A stretch of DNA of 64,000 bases. Source: Dimorphilus gyrociliatus (lineage: Eukaryota; Annelida; Polychaeta; Dinophilidae). The translations under genes and the position numbers were made by a program. Below the pieces are notes generated by a model, which saw only the letters and a program-made list of their open reading frames with translations, ran no database searches and had not been told where the DNA came from. Every line of letters begins with the position of its first letter. Position 1 is the first letter of the stretch. Positions 63,917 to 64,000 of the stretch are shown piece by piece. The stretch lies in assembly GCA_904063045.1 (NCBI GenBank), contig CAJFCJ010000002.1, positions 1,116,001 through 1,180,000 of the forward strand. The letters run 5' to 3'.

Positions 63917-64000
63917 CTGTAAAAACGTTACTTTTTGAAGCGCGCGAAAGCAAGCAGTTAAAAAATGAAAGTGTTCCTGTCTTTTAACTGTAGTTTTTAA

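Overview
The window is eukaryotic and animal. It is AT-rich, its genes are split by very short GT-AG introns (mostly 45-100 bases), and gene spacing is tight: five divergent gene pairs share promoter gaps of 207-858 bases. The gene set is bilaterian: Rho kinase, L3MBTL, MYT1, SSBP, TAL1-type bHLH, COP1, NASP, FRRS1-like reductases and a Cad96Ca-like receptor tyrosine kinase. I cannot name the species. A compact-genome lophotrochozoan, for example a very small annelid, is my guess. Exon models were built by hand from splice sites, reading phase and family homology. For every multi-exon model that is complete in the window the summed coding length is a multiple of three.

Layout: ROCK (+, 5' partial, 468-4734) converges on L3MBTL (-, 4947-7580). 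L3MBTL diverges from PCMTD (+, 8439-9977). PCMTD converges on the zinc-finger gene MYT1 (-, 10343-13784). A concentrative nucleoside transporter (-, 15867-17510) follows, then the long SSBP gene (-, 18209-25192), whose large introns hold repeats and promoter-like DNA. SSBP diverges from ATG10 (+, 25475-26093), which is followed closely by a receptor tyrosine kinase (+, 26281-29793). A single-exon TAL1-type gene (-, 29967-30365), AGPAT5 (-, 32016-34079) and the divergent ciliary kinase MAK (+, 34305-38105) come next.

The right half carries UTP20 (-, 38748-46959) divergent from COP1 (+, 47167-49072). A receptor-type tyrosine-phosphatase relative (-, 49305-53714) has lost the catalytic cysteine in both phosphatase domains. 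Two FRRS1-like cytochrome b561 reductases sit head to head (-, 54164-55959; +, 56625-59736), and the second has a duplicated DOMON unit. A one-exon protein of unknown function (+, 61083-61574) and the 5'-partial histone chaperone NASP (-, 61680-63916) end the window.

The genes do not form one pathway. There is a loose chromatin and transcription theme (L3MBTL, MYT1, SSBP, TAL1, NASP), several housekeeping genes in divergent pairs (AGPAT5/MAK, UTP20/COP1, SSBP/ATG10) and a receptor/redox block at 49-60 kb. The strongest leads are the doubly inactive receptor phosphatase, a decayed duplicate kinase exon inside a MAK intron, the exon-triplet duplication of DOMON, an altered substrate motif in the nucleoside transporter, and a CLEAR/M-box-type site in front of ATG10.
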